Shown in pieces: positions 1-8,416 of a stretch of DNA of 64,000 nucleotides. Numbering within the stretch: the first letter of the stretch is position 1; each line of letters opens with the position of its first letter. Origin of the DNA: Comamonas sp. GB3 AK4-5 (GTDB lineage Bacteria > Pseudomonadota > Gammaproteobacteria > Burkholderiales > Burkholderiaceae_C); assembly GCF_041320665.1 (NCBI RefSeq), contig NZ_CP166730.1, positions 1,488,001 to 1,552,000 on the forward strand, given 5' to 3'. The notes beneath the pieces are model-generated. The model saw nothing but the letters and a program-made list of their open reading frames with translations, was not told the DNA's origin and did no database searches. Position numbers and translations under genes: made by a program.

Positions 1-46
1 CAACGTCAAACTTGCGCTTGGTGATATTCGCTTTGGAGTAGCTCAT
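1..46 (-). CDS. sdhA: Succinate dehydrogenase flavoprotein subunit, N-terminal fragment
   Basis: Only the first 15 codons are inside the window; the gene runs off the left edge. The visible peptide begins MSYSKANITKRKFDV, which matches the start of beta-proteobacterial SdhA just before its FAD-binding glycine motif. A GAAGG Shine-Dalgarno lies just upstream of the ATG, 34 bp after the end of sdhD. SdhA carries the covalently bound FAD that oxidises succinate to fumarate in complex II. The identification rests on the peptide plus its place directly after sdhC-sdhD. Confidence 0.85.
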   Translation of the reverse strand, partial: MSYSKANITKRKFDV

Positions 47-80
47 TCTTAACCTTCAATCGTGGAGGGGAGGGCGCAAG

Positions 81-446
81 TCACAGACGCCACAGGACTT
101 GGAAACCCCAGCCAGCACAGCCGACCAGCCAGACAATGGTGAACACCTGCAGGACCAGGCGCAGGCCCGTAGCCTTGACGTAGTCCATCCAGACGTCGCG
201 CACGCCGATCCAGACATGCCATGCCAGCGAAATGATCACGCCGAAGGTGACGAACTTCATCCACTGGGCGGAAAAGATGCCGGCCCACAGGTCGTAACCG
301 ATGGGGCCTTGGCTGAACACCATCTGGGCCAGGACGGCCACGGTGAACAGCACGATCAGGACGGCGGTAACGCGTTGCACCAGCCAGTCGCGGATGCCGT
401 AATGGGCACCGACCACGGTGCGCTTGGAGCCGTAATTCACGGACAT
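81..446 (-). CDS. sdhD: Succinate dehydrogenase membrane anchor subunit SdhD
   Basis: The 121-residue protein has three hydrophobic segments (about residues 26-46, 57-80 and 92-117), the usual length and topology of the SdhD anchor. Together with SdhC it holds the SdhAB catalytic dimer on the inner membrane, binds heme b and forms the ubiquinone site. The WHVWIGVRDVWMDY stretch near residue 76 corresponds to the heme/quinone-side helix, and its histidine is the expected heme ligand by family knowledge. An AAGGAAT ribosome site precedes the ATG. The gene starts 30 bp after sdhC and ends 34 bp before sdhA, so the three form one operon. Confidence 0.93.
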   Translation of the reverse strand: MSVNYGSKRTVVGAHYGIRDWLVQRVTAVLIVLFTVAVLAQMVFSQGPIGYDLWAGIFSAQWMKFVTFGVIISLAWHVWIGVRDVWMDYVKATGLRLVLQVFTIVWLVGCAGWGFQVLWRL

Positions 447-476
447 GTTGGTATTCCTTCTACTTCTAACGTGAGA

Positions 477-911
477 TCAGTACAGGCCGAACAGCTTGGC
501 GCCCAGGACCACGGTCAGGGCAATGCTGCTGACCAGCACGGTCACGGCGGAAGACTTGCCGAATTCCTTGGTCACGGAGGTGTGGGACACGTCCATCCAC
601 AGGTGGCGCAGGCCGGCGATCAGGTGGTGCATCGAAGCCCAGATGATGGCCAGCGTGACCAGCTTGATCAGCCAGCCGGGTACAAAGCCAATGCCGACGT
701 TGAAGGCGGCCTTGAAGGTTTCAAAGGAAATCTCGGAGGACAGCGACTTGTCGAACATCCAGAGGATGAACGGCAGCAGCAGGAACATGATCACACCGCT
801 GATGCGGTGCAAGATGGAAACCCATGCGGCCGGAGCCATGCGATAGGTGGGGAGGTCCTGGAGGGCGTGGATATTGCGGAACTCAGGCCGCTTTTTTGCT
901 AGCTCAGTCAT
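477..911 (-). CDS. sdhC: Succinate dehydrogenase cytochrome b556 subunit SdhC
   Basis: This 144-residue protein is the first visible gene of the sdhCDA operon. The N-terminal motif RPEFRNIHALQDLPTYRMAP and the following SILHRISGVIMF are hallmarks of SdhC; the HR-S-G segment contributes to the quinone pocket. Three membrane helices follow, and the HHLIAGLRHLWMD segment near residue 108 carries the histidine that normally ligates heme b. It serves complex II of respiration and the TCA cycle. No strong Shine-Dalgarno is visible. The 134 bp upstream, before the convergently placed end of the GntR gene, should contain the operon promoter, but no clear -35/-10 pair was found. Confidence 0.94.
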   Translation of the reverse strand: MTELAKKRPEFRNIHALQDLPTYRMAPAAWVSILHRISGVIMFLLLPFILWMFDKSLSSEISFETFKAAFNVGIGFVPGWLIKLVTLAIIWASMHHLIAGLRHLWMDVSHTSVTKEFGKSSAVTVLVSSIALTVVLGAKLFGLY

Positions 912-1045
912 GGCGGGGTGCTTTCGTGATGTAACTGCGTTGTAATTGCGTGGATCTCAACGACCCAAAATTCTATTGCAATGCCGCAGTTTCGGGTGCC
1001 TGGGAATCCGGGATTGTGCGGTATCTCCGAGGGTGCGGGCGGCGA

Positions 1046-1837
1046 TCAGCTCAATTCATTGCGGTAGTGGTGGGTGTCGGTGCGGTAGATACCGCGTCGT
1101 AACTCCATCGGAATGTCGTTGTACGTATAGGCAATGCGCTCCACGCTCAGCAAAGGGGTGGTGGTGCTGACTTGCAGCAGGCGTGCCTGCTCTTCATCGG
1201 GCAGGACGGCTCGGATTTTTTCATCGGCGCGCACCATGCGCACGCCGTACTCCAGCTCGAACATGGCATAGGTCGGGCCCTGGTAGCTGCCCATTTGTTC
1301 GGCCGTGAGGCCTTTGAAGGCCTGGCCGGGTAACCAGATGTCTTCCACGATGGTGGGCATGCCGCTGAGCGTGAGCACGCGGCGAGCCTGGATGACGGCG
1401 TCGCCGCTCTTGAGTTGCAGCAGTCGGGCCACTTCGGCACTGGCGCGCACACGCTTGCATTCCAGAATGCTGCGCTGTGCGCGGCCTTCTTTTTGCAGGT
1501 CGCCGGTGTCGGGCTGCAGTTTCAGAAAGCGGTATTGGACCTGCTGCGCAGCGTGGGTGGCCACAAACGTGCCCTTGCCCTGGCGGCGCATGACCAGGTT
1601 TTCGGCGGCCAGCTCATCGATGGCCTTGCGCACCGTGCCCTGGCTGACCTTGAATCGCGCTGCCAGCTCCATTTCGCTGGGAATCAGCTCGCCGGGCCGC
1701 CACTCGCCAGCCTGCAGGCTCTGCAGGATCAGCCCCTTGATCTGCTGGTACAGCGGGCTGAAAGAGGGGGTGGAGGCGCCCGAGGCGGGCCCAGATTTCT
1801 GGGGGGGCTCGGTGGCGGGAGTCAAGGGTGGTGGCAT
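1046..1837 (-). CDS. GntR family (HutC-type) transcriptional regulator
   Basis: The 263-residue protein has an N-terminal winged helix of GntR type (about residues 27-95; PLYQQIKGLILQSL, PSEMELAARFKVSQGTVRKA, RRQGKGTFVA). A UbiC-like effector domain follows, ending in MELRRGIYRTDTHHYRNEL, as in the HutC subfamily. The frame stays open to 1957, but the ATG at 1837 was chosen because a good promoter (-35 at 1935-1940, -10 at 1913-1918) lies upstream of it and would leave longer versions untranscribed. The gene sits between sdhC and the divergent mdh. A palindromic operator inside its own promoter suggests autorepression and joint control of mdh, possibly also sdh. The effector is unknown; a TCA-cycle intermediate is a guess. 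Confidence 0.88.
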   Translation of the reverse strand: MPPPLTPATEPPQKSGPASGASTPSFSPLYQQIKGLILQSLQAGEWRPGELIPSEMELAARFKVSQGTVRKAIDELAAENLVMRRQGKGTFVATHAAQQVQYRFLKLQPDTGDLQKEGRAQRSILECKRVRASAEVARLLQLKSGDAVIQARRVLTLSGMPTIVEDIWLPGQAFKGLTAEQMGSYQGPTYAMFELEYGVRMVRADEKIRAVLPDEEQARLLQVSTTTPLLSVERIAYTYNDIPMELRRGIYRTDTHHYRNELS

Positions 1838-1912
1838 GGTGCGAAAATTGATGCGGTCAGCAATCTCCGGGAGGCAAAAAGCAGTCGGGAAGGTCTTGTG
1901 ATCGAAGTGGCG

Positions 1913-1940
1913 ATCATATCTTATATAAGACATAAGACAA
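1913..1940 (-). promoter_or_regulatory. Predicted sigma70 promoter of the GntR regulator gene
   Basis: On the minus strand TTGTCT (1935-1940) and TATGAT (1913-1918) are separated by 16 bp. Transcription would start near 1906, giving a ~70-nt leader before the ATG at 1837. The 16-bp spacer contains the perfect 12-bp palindrome TCTTATATAAGA, so a bound repressor would block polymerase directly. Confidence 0.6.
1919..1938. promoter_or_regulatory. Palindromic GntR-type operator with tandem half-sites
   Basis: TCTTATATAAGA (1919-1930) is a perfect 12-bp palindrome. Its right half overlaps a tandem pair of ATAAGAC heptamers (1925-1931 and 1932-1938). AT-rich palindromes with a central TATA are typical GntR-family operators. 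The site lies inside the gntR promoter and directly upstream of the mdh -35 box. That it is bound by the adjacent regulator is inference. Confidence 0.6.
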
Positions 1941-1941
1941 A

Positions 1942-1971
1942 TTGACCGAGGAATCAAATCAGCAGTACACT
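1942..1971 (+). promoter_or_regulatory. Predicted mdh promoter
   Basis: TTGACC (1942-1947) and TACACT (1966-1971) are separated by 18 bp, a reasonable sigma70 promoter pointing at mdh. The -35 box starts four bases after the tandem ATAAGAC repeats, so the operator could serve this promoter too, either as a block or as an activator platform. Confidence 0.5.
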
Positions 1972-2150
1972 TTCACACTGTGTGCGGAGCATGGGCGGCT
2001 GGTGATGGATGCTGGTGCTTCCTTGCACCGACAACTGTACGACTTGCGCAAATCTGGTGAAGGACAGCCCTCACCGTGGGATACAGGCCAGGCGCCATCC
2101 CTGCTTGCGTAAGTCCTGAACTGTTTTATCCATACCTCTGGAGTTCTCAC

Positions 2151-3137
2151 ATGAGCAAGAAGCCCGTCCGTGTCGCCGTTACCGGCGCAGCTGGCCAAAT
2201 CGGTTACGCCCTGTTGTTCCGCATCGCCTCCGGCGAGATGCTGGGTAAAGATCAGCCCGTCATTTTGCAACTGCTGGAAATTCCCGACGAGAAGGCTCAG
2301 AACGCGCTGAAGGGCGTGATCATGGAGCTGGAAGACTGTGCTTTCCCCCTGCTGGCTGGCATCGAAGCCCATTCCGACCCCCTGCAAGCCTTCAAGGACA
2401 CCGACTACGCCCTGCTGGTGGGTGCACGTCCTCGCGGCCCTGGCATGGAACGCGCCGACCTGCTGGCCGCCAATGCACAGATCTTCACTGCCCAGGGCAA
2501 GGCCCTGAACGCCGTGGCTTCGCGCAATGTCAAGGTGCTGGTGGTGGGCAACCCCGCCAACACCAATGCCTACATCGCCATGAAGTCGGCCCCCGATCTG
2601 CCGGCCAAGAACTTCACCGCCATGCTGCGCCTGGACCACAACCGCGCCGCTTCGCAACTGGCTGCCAAGGCCGGCTTCAAGGTGGGTGACATCCGCAAGC
2701 TGACCGTGTGGGGCAACCACTCCCCCACCATGTATGCCGACTACCGCTTTGCCTCCGTGGATGGCAAGTCGGTCAAGGACATGATCAACGACCAGGTCTG
2801 GAACAAGGACGTGTTCCTGCCCACCGTGGGCAAGCGCGGCGCCGCCATCATTGCAGCGCGTGGCCTGTCCTCGGCTGCCTCGGCAGCCAACGCCGCCATC
2901 GACCACATGCGTGACTGGGCCCTGGGCTCCAACGGCGAATGGGTCACCATGGGCGTGCCTTCCAACGGTGAGTACGGCATTCCTGCCGGCATCGTGTTCG
3001 GCTTCCCTGTGACCACCGAAAACGGTGAGTACAAGATCGTCCAAGGTCTGGAAATCGATGCCTTCTCGCAAGAGTGCATCAACAAGACCCTGGCCGAGCT
3101 GCAAGGCGAGCAAGACGGCGTCAAGCACCTGCTGTAA
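2151..3137 (+). CDS. mdh: Malate dehydrogenase
   Basis: This 328-residue protein interconverts malate and oxaloacetate with NAD in the TCA cycle. The N-terminal Rossmann motif [13 protein letters not shown] (residues 11-23) binds NAD. The substrate-binding arginines are in [14 protein letters not shown], the catalytic aspartate in LRLDHNRA and the catalytic histidine in [12 protein letters not shown]. Length and motifs match the long (type 2, cytosolic-like) bacterial Mdh of Burkholderiales. The ATG at 2151 has a CTGGAG ribosome site, and the in-frame upstream extension has no family similarity. The gene heads a run (mdh, tam, citE-like) with a 12-bp gap to tam, and is divergent from a GntR regulator with a shared operator. 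Confidence 0.97.
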   Translation: MSKKPVRVAVTGAAGQIGYALLFRIASGEMLGKDQPVILQLLEIPDEKAQNALKGVIMELEDCAFPLLAGIEAHSDPLQAFKDTDYALLVGARPRGPGMERADLLAANAQIFTAQGKALNAVASRNVKVLVVGNPANTNAYIAMKSAPDLPAKNFTAMLRLDHNRAASQLAAKAGFKVGDIRKLTVWGNHSPTMYADYRFASVDGKSVKDMINDQVWNKDVFLPTVGKRGAAIIAARGLSSAASAANAAIDHMRDWALGSNGEWVTMGVPSNGEYGIPAGIVFGFPVTTENGEYKIVQGLEIDAFSQECINKTLAELQGEQDGVKHLL

Positions 3138-3149
3138 TCAAAGAACGGC

Positions 3150-3947
3150 ATGCTCGACTGGAACCCCGCGCTGTACCTGCGCTTTGCCGATGAGCGCACG
3201 CGCCCTGCGGCAGAGCTGCTGGCGCGGGTGCCGCTTTCTGCCGCCCAAGTCCGCCATGTGGTGGACCTTGGTTGCGGTCCGGGCAATTCCACCGAGCTGC
3301 TGGTGCAGCGTTTTGCCGCTGCCCAGGTGCTGGGCGTCGACAACTCCGCTGCCATGCTGGCCACGGCAGGTCAACAACTGCCGCAGGCCAGGTTCGCGCT
3401 GGGCGATATTGCCCACTGGGCGCCAGAAGCCGGTTGTGCACCGGATCTGATCTATGCCAATGCCTCCCTGCAGTGGGTGGGCGGGCATGAAACCCTGATT
3501 CCCCGTCTGTTCTCGCTGCTGGCGCCTGGTGGCGTGCTGGCGATACAGATGCCTGACAACCGTCAGGAAGCCACGCACCGCCTGATGCGTGAGGTGGCGC
3601 GCCTGCCCGAGTTTGCCCCGTACATAGCCGATGCAGACAAGGTGCGCACCGACATTCTGCCCATTGGGGCGTATTACGATTTATTGGCTGCGCCCCATGC
3701 GCAAAGCGCTCTTGTGGATGTGTGGCACACCATCTACCAGCATCCCATGGAGTCCGCTGCGGCCATGGTGCAATGGGTGCGCAGCACAGGGCTGAAGCCT
3801 TTTGTGGAAGGCCTACCCCAGGACTTGCAAGCCGCCTTTCTGGCGGAATATGAGCGCCGCGTGGACGCGGCCTACGCCGTGCGGGCCGATGGCCAACGCC
3901 TGCTGGCATTCCCTCGACTGTTTCTGATCGCCCAACGCCAAGCATGA
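3150..3947 (+). CDS. tam: Trans-aconitate 2-methyltransferase
   Basis: The 265-residue protein is a class I SAM-dependent methyltransferase. Motif I is [14 protein letters not shown] (residues 30-43), followed by GVDNSAAML, and the acceptor-side segment [20 protein letters not shown] is typical of Tam. Tam methylates trans-aconitate, the spontaneous isomer of the aconitase intermediate that inhibits aconitase. The context fits: mdh lies 12 bp upstream and both aconitase genes are downstream. Its stop overlaps the start of the citE-like gene by 4 bp (ATGA, 3944-3947), indicating translational coupling. Substrate is inferred from family resemblance and location. Confidence 0.9.
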   Translation: MLDWNPALYLRFADERTRPAAELLARVPLSAAQVRHVVDLGCGPGNSTELLVQRFAAAQVLGVDNSAAMLATAGQQLPQARFALGDIAHWAPEAGCAPDLIYANASLQWVGGHETLIPRLFSLLAPGGVLAIQMPDNRQEATHRLMREVARLPEFAPYIADADKVRTDILPIGAYYDLLAAPHAQSALVDVWHTIYQHPMESAAAMVQWVRSTGLKPFVEGLPQDLQAAFLAEYERRVDAAYAVRADGQRLLAFPRLFLIAQRQA

Positions 3948-4969
3948 GCATGTCTTCCATCCATCCCGCGCAGGTGCTGCTGGACGCCCAGGCGGGTGCA
4001 GCCCAGCGCCTGCCTGTGTGCGACCACTACAGCGGCGTGGAAGAGCGCATGCGCAAAAGCCTGCAGCTGCAGGCAGACATGATGGCCGAGTTCGGCGCCT
4101 GCGTGTTTGACGTCACCTTGGATTGCGAAGACGGCGCACCGGTGGGCCAGGAGCTGGCACATGCCAAGCTGGTGGCCGCGTTGGCCCGCCAGGCCGCGCC
4201 CGGTGCCCGCGTGGCGGCCCGGGTGCATGCGGTGGATCACCCCGCGTTCCAGCAGGATCTGGACATCATCGCCGGCGAGGCCGCAGGCCATCTGTGCCAC
4301 ATCATGCTGCCCAAGGTGGAGAGCGTGGACGACGTGCTTGCTGCAGAAAAAGCCCTGCAACGCGCGACAGACAAGCATATCCCGCTCCATGTTTTGATTG
4401 AGTCGCCGGCTGCCGTGCACCGCGCGTTCGACATCGCCGCCCACCCGGCCGTGCAAAGCATCTCCTTTGGACTGATGGACTTTGTCTCGGCCCACGGCGG
4501 TGCCATTCCTGCCAGCGCCATGGGTGTGCAGGGGCAGTTCCAGCACCCGCTGGTGGTGCGTGCCAAGCTGGAAATTGCGGCCGCCTGCCATGCACATGGC
4601 AAAGTGCCGTCGCACTGCGTGGTGACCGAGTTCAAGCGTCCCGAGGTCATGCAGGCGGCGGCCAGCCAGGCTTTTCAGGAATTTGGCTTCACCCGGGTCT
4701 GGAGTATTCACCCCGGACAGATTCGACCCATTCTTGCGGCTTTCACGCCCGCCAGCAGCGAAGTGGCGCTGGCTGCGGATATTCTTGTCGGTGCCGCCAA
4801 GGCTGAATGGGCTCCCATCAGCCATGATGGCGTGCTGCACGACCGTGCCAGCTACCGGTATTACTGGCAGTTGCTGGAGCGTGCACACCAGACGGGGCAG
4901 CATATTCCCGAGGCCGCAAGCCTCTGGTTTGCCCCGCTGGCTCTTAAAACCGTAGCAAACAACACATAG
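3944..4969 (+). CDS. CitE-like aldolase / CoA-ester lyase (HpcH/HpaI family)
   Basis: The 341-residue protein belongs to the HpcH/HpaI aldolase/citrate lyase beta family, a Mg-dependent TIM barrel acting on beta-hydroxyacyl-CoA esters. Visible motifs are the acidic DVTLDCEDGAPVGQELA (about residue 49), RVHAVDHPAFQQDL with the conserved arginine, LPKVESVDDV, LIESPAAVH and SFGLMDF. The conserved WSIHPGQI occurs near the C-terminus. The citrate lyase alpha and gamma partners are absent, so it is not part of an ATP-independent citrate lyase complex; malyl-, citramalyl- or a related CoA ester is more likely. It is coupled to tam by a 4-bp overlap and lies upstream of acnB, tying it to C4/C6 acid metabolism. 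The exact substrate cannot be read from the sequence. Confidence 0.85.
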   Translation: MSMSSIHPAQVLLDAQAGAAQRLPVCDHYSGVEERMRKSLQLQADMMAEFGACVFDVTLDCEDGAPVGQELAHAKLVAALARQAAPGARVAARVHAVDHPAFQQDLDIIAGEAAGHLCHIMLPKVESVDDVLAAEKALQRATDKHIPLHVLIESPAAVHRAFDIAAHPAVQSISFGLMDFVSAHGGAIPASAMGVQGQFQHPLVVRAKLEIAAACHAHGKVPSHCVVTEFKRPEVMQAAASQAFQEFGFTRVWSIHPGQIRPILAAFTPASSEVALAADILVGAAKAEWAPISHDGVLHDRASYRYYWQLLERAHQTGQHIPEAASLWFAPLALKTVANNT

Positions 4970-4988
4970 AAATCGCTGGAGTTGTGAA

Positions 4989-5576
4989 ATGAAAGCCATC
5001 ATTGCCTCCGTCATCGCCCTTGTCCCCGCGCTGATGCTGGTGCAGCCTGCTGCTGCCAAAGAACAGGTCTCCCCTGCAGCCTCCAAAAAGGTTGCAGCCG
5101 CCAAGAAAACACCTGAAAAGAAACCCGCTGCGAAGAAAACGCCTGCCAAGAAAACAGCCGCTGTGGCTGCAGGGGCCGGTGCGGCTGCGGCCACCGTGGC
5201 CGTGGCTTCTTCCAATCTTTCGCCCGAAGCCCTGGTCCTGGCGGATCGCGTGCACACCGGTCGCATCGGCTGCGAGCTGGGTCAGCATGTGAACGTCACC
5301 AAGGACGGCAGCAACCCCGGCTACTTCTTTGTGGATGGCAAGGGCTTCAAATTCCACATGGCCCCCGTGGCTACGTCCACCGGCGTGGTGCGCCTGGAAG
5401 ACAAGGGCGCCGGCGCCGTGTGGTTGCAGATTGCCAACAAGTCCATGCTCATGAACCAAAAGCAAGGCCAGCGCCTGGCAGACGAGTGCATGAGCGCTGA
5501 GCAAATCCAGGTGGCTGAAGCCATCAAACACAACCCACCTCCCAGCCTTTTGGAAAGCCCTGCTGCCGGCAAGTGA
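4989..5576 (+). CDS. Small exported protein with Lys/Ala-rich linker and MliC-like tail
   Basis: The 195-residue protein starts with a signal peptide (MKAIIASVIALVPALMLVQPAAA, predicted cleavage after residue 23). A low-complexity Ala/Lys/Pro stretch of about 50 residues follows, with repeated AAKKTP-type units resembling histone H1 tails. The C-terminal ~115 residues form a compact domain with two cysteines (RIGCELGQHV and RLADECMSAEQ) and the segment VRLEDKGAGAVWLQIANKS. That arrangement recalls MliC-type lysozyme-inhibitor domains, but the similarity is weak and by eye only. It lies 19 bp after the citE-like gene, with acnB 69 bp downstream, so it may be cotranscribed. Function unknown; a cell-envelope location is the only firm inference. 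Confidence 0.75.
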   Translation: MKAIIASVIALVPALMLVQPAAAKEQVSPAASKKVAAAKKTPEKKPAAKKTPAKKTAAVAAGAGAAAATVAVASSNLSPEALVLADRVHTGRIGCELGQHVNVTKDGSNPGYFFVDGKGFKFHMAPVATSTGVVRLEDKGAGAVWLQIANKSMLMNQKQGQRLADECMSAEQIQVAEAIKHNPPPSLLESPAAGK

Positions 5577-5645
5577 TGCACTGATGCCGGGAGTGGGGTG
5601 CTGACTAGAGGTCGCCCCACCCATAAAACCATTGGAGAGAGAACC

Positions 5646-8231
5646 ATGTTGAAAGCCTACCGTGACCATGTGGCCGAACGCGCCGCGCAGGGCATCCCCC
5701 CGTTGCCCCTGGATGCCAAGCAGGTTGCAGAGCTGATCGAGCTGATCAAGAACCCGCCCGCTGGTGAAGGTGACTTCCTGCTGGATCTGCTGACCCACCG
5801 CGTGCCACCCGGAGTGGACGATGCGGCCAAGGTCAAGGCTTCCTTCCTGGCTGCCGTGGCACACGGTGACCTGAAAGTGGCACTCATCTCCAAGGCCAAG
5901 GCCACCGAGCTGCTGGGCACCATGGTGGGGGGCTACAACGTGCACCCCCTGATCGAGCTGCTGGACGACGCCGAAGTCGCCGCCGTGGCCGCCGAAGCGC
6001 TGAAGAAGACATTGCTGATGTTCGACTTCTTCAACGACGTGGCCACCAAGGCCAAGGCCGGCAATGCCAAGGCCCAGGAAGTGCTCAAGAGCTGGGCCGA
6101 TGCCGAGTGGTTCACCACACGCGCCGCCGTCGAAAAGAAGATCACCGTCACCGTCTTCAAGGTGCCCGGTGAAACCAATACCGACGATCTGTCGCCCGCG
6201 CCCGATGCCTGGAGCCGTCCCGACATTCCGCTGCACTACCTGGCCATGCTGAAGAACACCCGTCCTGACGCGGCTTTCAAGCCCGAGGAAGACGGCAAGC
6301 GCGGCCCCATGCAGTTCATTGAAGACCTGAAGAAAAAGGGCAACCTGGTGGCCTATGTGGGCGACGTGGTGGGCACGGGCTCTTCGCGCAAGTCGGCCAC
6401 CAACTCCATCATCTGGGCCACGGGCGTGGACATTCCCTTTGTGCCCAACAAGCGCTTTGGTGGTGTGACCCTGGGCGGCAAGATTGCCCCCATCTTCTTC
6501 AACACCCAGGAAGATTCCGGCGCGCTGCCCATCGAAGTTGATGTGTCCCAGCTGGAAATGGGCGACGTGATCGACGTCTACCCCTACGAAGGCAAGATCG
6601 AAAAGAACGGCGCCAAGGTGGCTGACTTCGCTCTGAAGAGCGATGTGCTGCTGGACGAAGTCCAGGCCGGTGGCCGTATCAACCTGATCATCGGCCGCTC
6701 GCTGACCGCCAAGGCGCGTGAAGCCCTGGGTCTGCCCGCTTCCACCGCCTTCCGCCTGCCCCAGGCGCCTGCCGAGTCCAAGGCAGGCTTCACCCTGGCG
6801 CAAAAAATGGTCGGTCGTGCCTGCGGCCTGCCCGAAGGCCAGGGCATTCGCCCCGGTACCTACTGCGAGCCACGCATGACCACCGTGGGTTCGCAAGACA
6901 CCACCGGCCCCATGACCCGCGACGAGCTGAAGGACCTGGCCTGCCTGGGCTTCTCGGCCGACATGGTCATGCAGAGCTTCTGCCACACGGCCGCCTACCC
7001 CAAGACCGTGGACGTCAAGACCCACCGCGAGCTGCCTGCTTTCATCAGTAACCGTGGCGGCGTGGCCCTGCGTCCCGGCGACGGCGTGATCCACAGCTGG
7101 CTCAACCGCCTGCTGCTGCCCGACACCGTGGGCACTGGTGGTGACTCGCACACGCGCTTCCCCATTGGTATTTCCTTCCCCGCAGGTTCCGGCCTGGTGG
7201 CCTTTGGTGCTGCCACCGGCGTGATGCCGCTGGACATGCCCGAGTCGGTGCTGGTGCGCTTCAAGGGTGAAATGCAGCCCGGCGTGACCCTGCGTGACCT
7301 GGTGCATGCCATTCCCCTGTACGGTATCAAGGCCGGTCTGCTGACCGTGGCCAAGGCCGGCAAGATCAACGTCTTCTCGGGCAAGATCCTGGAAATCGAA
7401 GGTCTGCCAGACCTGAAGGTGGAGCAGGCTTTCGAGCTGTCCGACGCCTCGGCCGAGCGCTCGGCCGCTGGCTGCACGATCAAGCTCAACCCCGAGCCGA
7501 TCAAGGAATACCTGACCTCGAACATCGTTCTGATGAAGAACATGATCGCCGACGGTTATGCCGACGCCAAGACGCTGCAGCGCCGCATCGAGAAGGTCGA
7601 AGCCTGGCTGGCCCAGCCCGACCTGATGGAAGCCGACAAGGACGCCGAGTACGCTGCCGTGATCGAGATCGATCTGGCCGACATCAAGGAGCCCATCGTC
7701 TGCTGCCCCAACGATCCGGACGACGCCAAGTTCCTGTCCGAAGTGGCCGGCACCAAGATCGACGAAGCCTTCATCGGCTCTTGCATGACCAACATCGGTC
7801 ACTTCCGCGCCGCGGCCAAGCTGCTGGGCGGCCAGCGTGACATCCCCGTCAAGCTGTGGGTGGCTCCTCCCACCAAGATGGACGAGAGCGAGCTGATCAA
7901 GGAAGGCCATTACGCCGCCTTCGGCACGGCCGGTGCACGCACCGAAATGCCGGGCTGCTCGCTGTGCATGGGCAACCAGGCACAGGTGCGCGAAGGTGCC
8001 ACCGTGATCTCCACCTCCACCCGCAACTTCCCCAACCGTCTGGGCAAGAACACCAATGTGTTCCTGGGCTCGGCCGAGCTGGCCGCCATTGCCTCGCGCA
8101 TCGGCAAGCTGCCCACCAAGGAAGAGTATTTGAAGGAAATGGGTGTGATCGACGCCGACAAGGCATCGGTCTACCGCTACATGAACTTCAACGAAATCGC
8201 CGAATACGCTGAAGTGGCCGAGAAGATCTAA
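5646..8231 (+). CDS. acnB: Aconitate hydratase B
   Basis: The 861-residue enzyme isomerises citrate to isocitrate through cis-aconitate (AcnB also has 2-methylisocitrate dehydratase activity). It shows the AcnB order: N-terminal HEAT-like domain ([20 protein letters not shown] onward), swivel domain with [21 protein letters not shown], then the catalytic domains. The [4Fe-4S] ligands are C713 (GSCMTN), C771 and C774 (PGCSLCMGN), matching E. coli AcnB C710/C769/C772. The ATG at 5646 has a GGAGAGA ribosome site, and the upstream in-frame residues are not family-like. A hairpin plus strong terminator follow at 8245-8300. The cluster thus carries both aconitases close to tam. Confidence 0.98.
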   Translation: MLKAYRDHVAERAAQGIPPLPLDAKQVAELIELIKNPPAGEGDFLLDLLTHRVPPGVDDAAKVKASFLAAVAHGDLKVALISKAKATELLGTMVGGYNVHPLIELLDDAEVAAVAAEALKKTLLMFDFFNDVATKAKAGNAKAQEVLKSWADAEWFTTRAAVEKKITVTVFKVPGETNTDDLSPAPDAWSRPDIPLHYLAMLKNTRPDAAFKPEEDGKRGPMQFIEDLKKKGNLVAYVGDVVGTGSSRKSATNSIIWATGVDIPFVPNKRFGGVTLGGKIAPIFFNTQEDSGALPIEVDVSQLEMGDVIDVYPYEGKIEKNGAKVADFALKSDVLLDEVQAGGRINLIIGRSLTAKAREALGLPASTAFRLPQAPAESKAGFTLAQKMVGRACGLPEGQGIRPGTYCEPRMTTVGSQDTTGPMTRDELKDLACLGFSADMVMQSFCHTAAYPKTVDVKTHRELPAFISNRGGVALRPGDGVIHSWLNRLLLPDTVGTGGDSHTRFPIGISFPAGSGLVAFGAATGVMPLDMPESVLVRFKGEMQPGVTLRDLVHAIPLYGIKAGLLTVAKAGKINVFSGKILEIEGLPDLKVEQAFELSDASAERSAAGCTIKLNPEPIKEYLTSNIVLMKNMIADGYADAKTLQRRIEKVEAWLAQPDLMEADKDAEYAAVIEIDLADIKEPIVCCPNDPDDAKFLSEVAGTKIDEAFIGSCMTNIGHFRAAAKLLGGQRDIPVKLWVAPPTKMDESELIKEGHYAAFGTAGARTEMPGCSLCMGNQAQVREGATVISTSTRNFPNRLGKNTNVFLGSAELAAIASRIGKLPTKEEYLKEMGVIDADKASVYRYMNFNEIAEYAEVAEKI

Positions 8232-8244
8232 GCCTTGTGCTTTC

Positions 8245-8300
8245 CGCAGCCTTTGACGGCTGCGGGTCCTCACCCAAACCCGCCTCAGGCGGGTTTTTTT
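8245..8300 (+). terminator. Rho-independent terminator after acnB, preceded by a second hairpin
   Basis: The stem AACCCGCC / GGCGGGTT (8277-8284 and 8288-8295) with a 3-nt loop is followed by a T tract to about 8300. Just upstream, CCGCAGCC and GGCTGCGG form another perfect 8-bp hairpin around 8245-8266. The pair separates acnB from acnA transcription. Confidence 0.85.
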
Positions 8301-8416
8301 GCGTCACTACATCACGCAAGGTCTGCTATCCGATAGACGTGTCATCTGGGGCGCCGCACAATGGTCTGGTCAACATAAGCATCGGGCTTATGGCTTTTGA
8401 GGACGGAGAACCACAG

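Larger units (their letters stand above)
1838..2150. promoter_or_regulatory. gntR-mdh divergent intergenic region
   Basis: These 313 bp contain the back-to-back promoters and operator listed separately around 1913-1971. The remaining ~180 bp up to mdh would be an unusually long mdh 5' leader. No riboswitch-like fold or leader peptide with a clear ribosome site was recognised in it. The mdh ribosome site CTGGAG lies at about 2138-2143. Confidence 0.6.

Noticed and set aside
4944..8273. 1109-codon open frame on the minus strand opposite acnB
   Set aside because: It is a codon-bias shadow of acnB: Gly/His/Leu-rich with no known motif or ribosome site, fully antisense to an unmistakable aconitase.
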